DNA from: Setophaga petechia | Taxonomy: Eukaryota > Chordata > Aves > Passeriformes > Parulidae | NCBI GenBank assembly: GCA_024362935.1 | Contig: JANCRA010000032.1 | Coordinates: forward strand, 6,251,001 to 6,315,000 | Direction of reading: 5' to 3' | DNA length: 64,000 nucleotides | Shown here: positions 61,176 to 64,000 of the stretch, piece by piece | Layout of the letters: the number at the start of each line of letters is the position of its first letter | How positions within the stretch are numbered: the stretch's first letter is position 1 | Notes under the pieces: model-generated | Seen by the model: only the letters and a program-made list of their open reading frames with translations | Database searches by the model: none | What the model was told of the DNA's origin: nothing | Made by a program: the position numbers and the translations under genes

Positions 61176-64000
61176 CACTTAGAACATTCCACCTCCTCAG
61201 CGTTGGGGTTCATGGCCAGCTCAGAGCTGATATAACCAGGGAAAGCCCCCATCCCTCAGACAGTGGTTCTGCATCTCTCCTGGATTTTTTTTGTCCCTGC
61301 TTCTACTTTCTGTACATTTTGGGTTTATGTCCAAATTCCATCAGGATCTCCTTGTTCATCTAGCAGACCTGTTGCCATCATTACTTGACTTCTTTTGTGT
61401 CGGGAAGGAACATGCTTGGAAATTAAGGAAGTGATTCTTGAAAAACAATCAGCTCTCCTGGATCTCTTTTCTCTCCAGGGCCATATCCCATGGTACTTTT
61501 CCAAACAAATTTCTGGCATCATTTGAGGATAACACTTCAGTGATGACTTTGCATCATTTGCCTCACTATTTGCTTTGGATTTCCCTGTTCAAAACAACCA
61601 ATTAAACAAAATTAATATTTTTAACAATTCAATAAGTTTTTTTTCCTATCGGGAAACCTGGAGGTTCTGTGCTGATCCCATGTAGCTTTTGCAAAAATTC
61701 AGGACCACTAGCTTCGTGAATGGCTTCAGTCCTGCAAACCAGTTTAGCTGTGACAATTCTGGGCAAATTAAAATTTAATGCATGCTCAAGAACCTCAAAA
61801 ATCAGTCTTCACAAGAGTAAGATCAGTACAAGTAGATGTCATCTATAGTAATATGTTAATTCTGTCACAGAATGCACATGAGCATTCCAGTAATAACCGC
61901 ACTAAACCTAATAAAACCAAGATGTCTAGAGAGGATAATTGCTCTATGACCTTGCTGCTTCCCAGTGAATGACCTTGTAAGATTGGAGAGTGAAGGTGGC
62001 TGAAAATGTAAATGTTCTGATACAATGTTTTTGTAATAGAGAATGATCCCAAAACTGGGACATTGCAGAAGGACACATATATTGTCCTGAAGAATTTGAC
62101 ACAAAATTATTTACCTTGTTTGTTTGAATAATTTGCAACTTAATGTGATTTCAAATCTCTGTTTGAACTAATGCATCAGTATTTGAAATGCATAAGGTAC
62201 AATATAAAGTTCAAAGCAAGAAACTAATTATGAAGACTTTCAATGAACTCACATCAATGTTTCTCACCCTTTTTAATTTGCTCTTTGAAAATCTTTACTT
62301 CTCATTCTCAACATGAAGAAGGAATGAAAGGATACAGTGTTTTTCATTTTTTAACTACCAGTACTTAAACAAGTGTATTAAGGCAAAATGCAGTCCAGCA
62401 TCTCTTAGATAGAAAAAAAATGGTGTCAGGTTTATTGTTTGGGATTTCTTTTTAATTTATATAATTAAGACATTGAGATAATAGTAGTGTTCTCATGGTT
62501 TGGGAAGAAATACCTGCACACTACAGAGAAAACAGATGTTTTATCAAACTCTGAAGATAATCAGCATATTTACATACACACTTTTATGTTTAACTGCCAA
62601 ATTCTGTTTCCCAATTAAGGTGGTTTATTTGACTGTTATCTTTAGCTAATTAGTACTTATTTTAGGGAGTGAATACAGAGTAGGTTTCATGGGAAAGTAA
62701 ACTCATTGGCTTCAAGTAGGGAGAATAGCTTGATGGCTGAAAGAGAATTGCCCCAGATAATGAATTCCTGTGTGTTTTGTAATGTAATCTAATGCCTCAT
62801 GCAGCTACTAAACTCCCAGATGGCCCAGCAGAGGCGCATACTCATCAGGTGACATATTAGCCAATTTAATAGATAATTGGTAAGCACCCCTTTTTCTGTA
62901 TTCTTTATGCATTAGAAAGATTCACATTCCATTCTTTTATGTACTGGCCTCCAATTCAAAACATATGGAAGATTCCTTTTTTTTTATTTCCTTTTTCCTA
63001 GAGGTGCTGCTCTCCTGCTGCTTCCATTGACTTCAGCACGCACTTATTCCTTAAAGAGGCTGCTGTGCATCTTGGCTTGTGCACCTTTGATTCTCTAAAC
63101 ATCTTCACTGTCAGGGTATCTGCTATAGCAGATGCCTCTTCCAAGTTTCACAGTAGGAGCAATTTATTTTTATCTTTCTTATCCCAACAGACCTGATGCT
63201 TAACTTCACCAAGAGAGGTATGGTTCAATTACTGGAGGATAAGTGCTATGTAAGCGTTGGCATTGGGACAGGCCTAAAGTTTGGTAAAATTATTCACAAA
63301 AACCAGGAGGCAGATCAAGAATGAGGAGAAGATGAGTGAGTGTAGAGTATGGCTTAATTCTGAACCATCATATGGACCTGGCTCCATCTCTTCAGACAAC
63401 CATCTTAAAACTGAGTCCCAATAAACTGAGTGTATAAATGAATAAATACAGCTGAGTATAGCTCTCCCTAAGGATTTAGGCTGAGCAAGCTCTGAACCAA
63501 AGGGTATAGCTATTCTGTTCTGGTATTAAGTAAATCACTAGATTCCTCTCCCCATAACATTCCAGCTTGATTTCCTTCCCAAGAAGCAAACAATGAAAGG
63601 TGTGAAGTCTTGACCTAATGCTGTGGAAGGCATATGCTGGGACCTGACCCTTCAACATCTGGATTTCAGACTATTTAGCCTGGATCTTTTTTACATACCC
63701 CAGATTCCCAACCTACATTTAATTTTTCCACAGAATATTCACATCCATTCTAGCAAGTGTAATAATGTGAAGGAATTTGAAGCATACATACATATACTTA
63801 AGCATGCAGGTTAATTTATATAGAATAGTTGTATATACTGGACTCAGTTTTCTGTCTAGAAATCTGTTTAAATCTTTTGATCACAGTTGTTCTCTTCTTC
63901 ATTTTTTCTTTACAGAATTGCTTTTCAGTCATTAATTTCACTTTTTTCAAATTTGCTCATATCTGAAGTCTCAATTTTCTACCACTAAAATTTTTACAGG
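61176..64000. other. Unique AT-rich DNA, no gene seen
   Basis: No recognised repeats or exon-like ORFs. The stretch 62750-62900 (with GCCTCATGCAGCTACTAAAC and AGCCAATTTAATAGATAATT) has balanced, non-repetitive text that could be a conserved non-coding element, which only alignment could show. Confidence 0.5.

Noticed and set aside
1..64000. CRISPR arrays, bacterial operons, phage genes, tRNA or rRNA genes
   Set aside because: No regularly spaced repeats, ribosome-binding patterns, long tightly packed ORFs or tRNA-like folds were seen. The CR1 and LTR content shows the sequence is avian nuclear DNA.

Overview
The window is AT-rich vertebrate DNA and looks like one stretch of a bird genome, very probably a perching bird (passerine). 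The evidence is its repeats. There are many truncated CR1 LINE copies ending in the avian-type tail (variants of ATTCTGTGATTCTATG). There are also several LTRs that I recognise from memory as families abundant in songbirds. The species assignment is an inference from memory, not a database match.

I found no convincing protein-coding exon, rRNA or tRNA gene, CRISPR array or bacterial-type operon. Most ORFs are short, sit in chance frames, and lack domain signatures or codon-level support. The longest (222 codons, minus strand, 33083-33751) is an artefact of a simple repeat. The window is therefore best read as intergenic or deep-intronic DNA.

Layout: 1-9150 is mostly unique AT-rich sequence with one CR1 tail (about 2085), an AT palindrome (3378-3416) and a GT-rich tract. 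At 9151-9727 lies a solo LTR with a perfect 5-bp target-site duplication (TSD). From 10.9 to 13.6 kb there are two CR1 fragments in opposite orientation and a roughly 1.07-kb LTR (12574-13639). From 17.5 to 17.7 kb a 52-bp tandem duplication precedes a TATA box and resembles an LTR promoter. CR1 pieces follow at 19.4 and 22.2 kb, and an LTR tail at 25.45 kb. A 40-copy AAAGG array sits at 33.4 kb. A solo LTR with a perfect 6-bp TSD occupies 34922-35320. A well-preserved CR1 3' end is at 36.8-37.2 kb. A second copy of the 1.07-kb LTR family lies inverted at 40238-41298, with a CR1 tail just beyond. A CpG-rich LTR-like element is at about 51338-52018. A decayed CR1 ORF2 piece is on the minus strand near 61 kb. 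The remainder is unique AT-rich sequence.

No genes work together here; the visible biology is a record of retrotransposon insertion, recombination to solo LTRs, small tandem duplications and microsatellite growth. I found no clear new biological system. The items most worth a second look are the CpG-rich LTR at 51.3 kb, the long polypurine array at 33.4 kb, the 17.5-kb putative LTR promoter and the inverted LTR pair.
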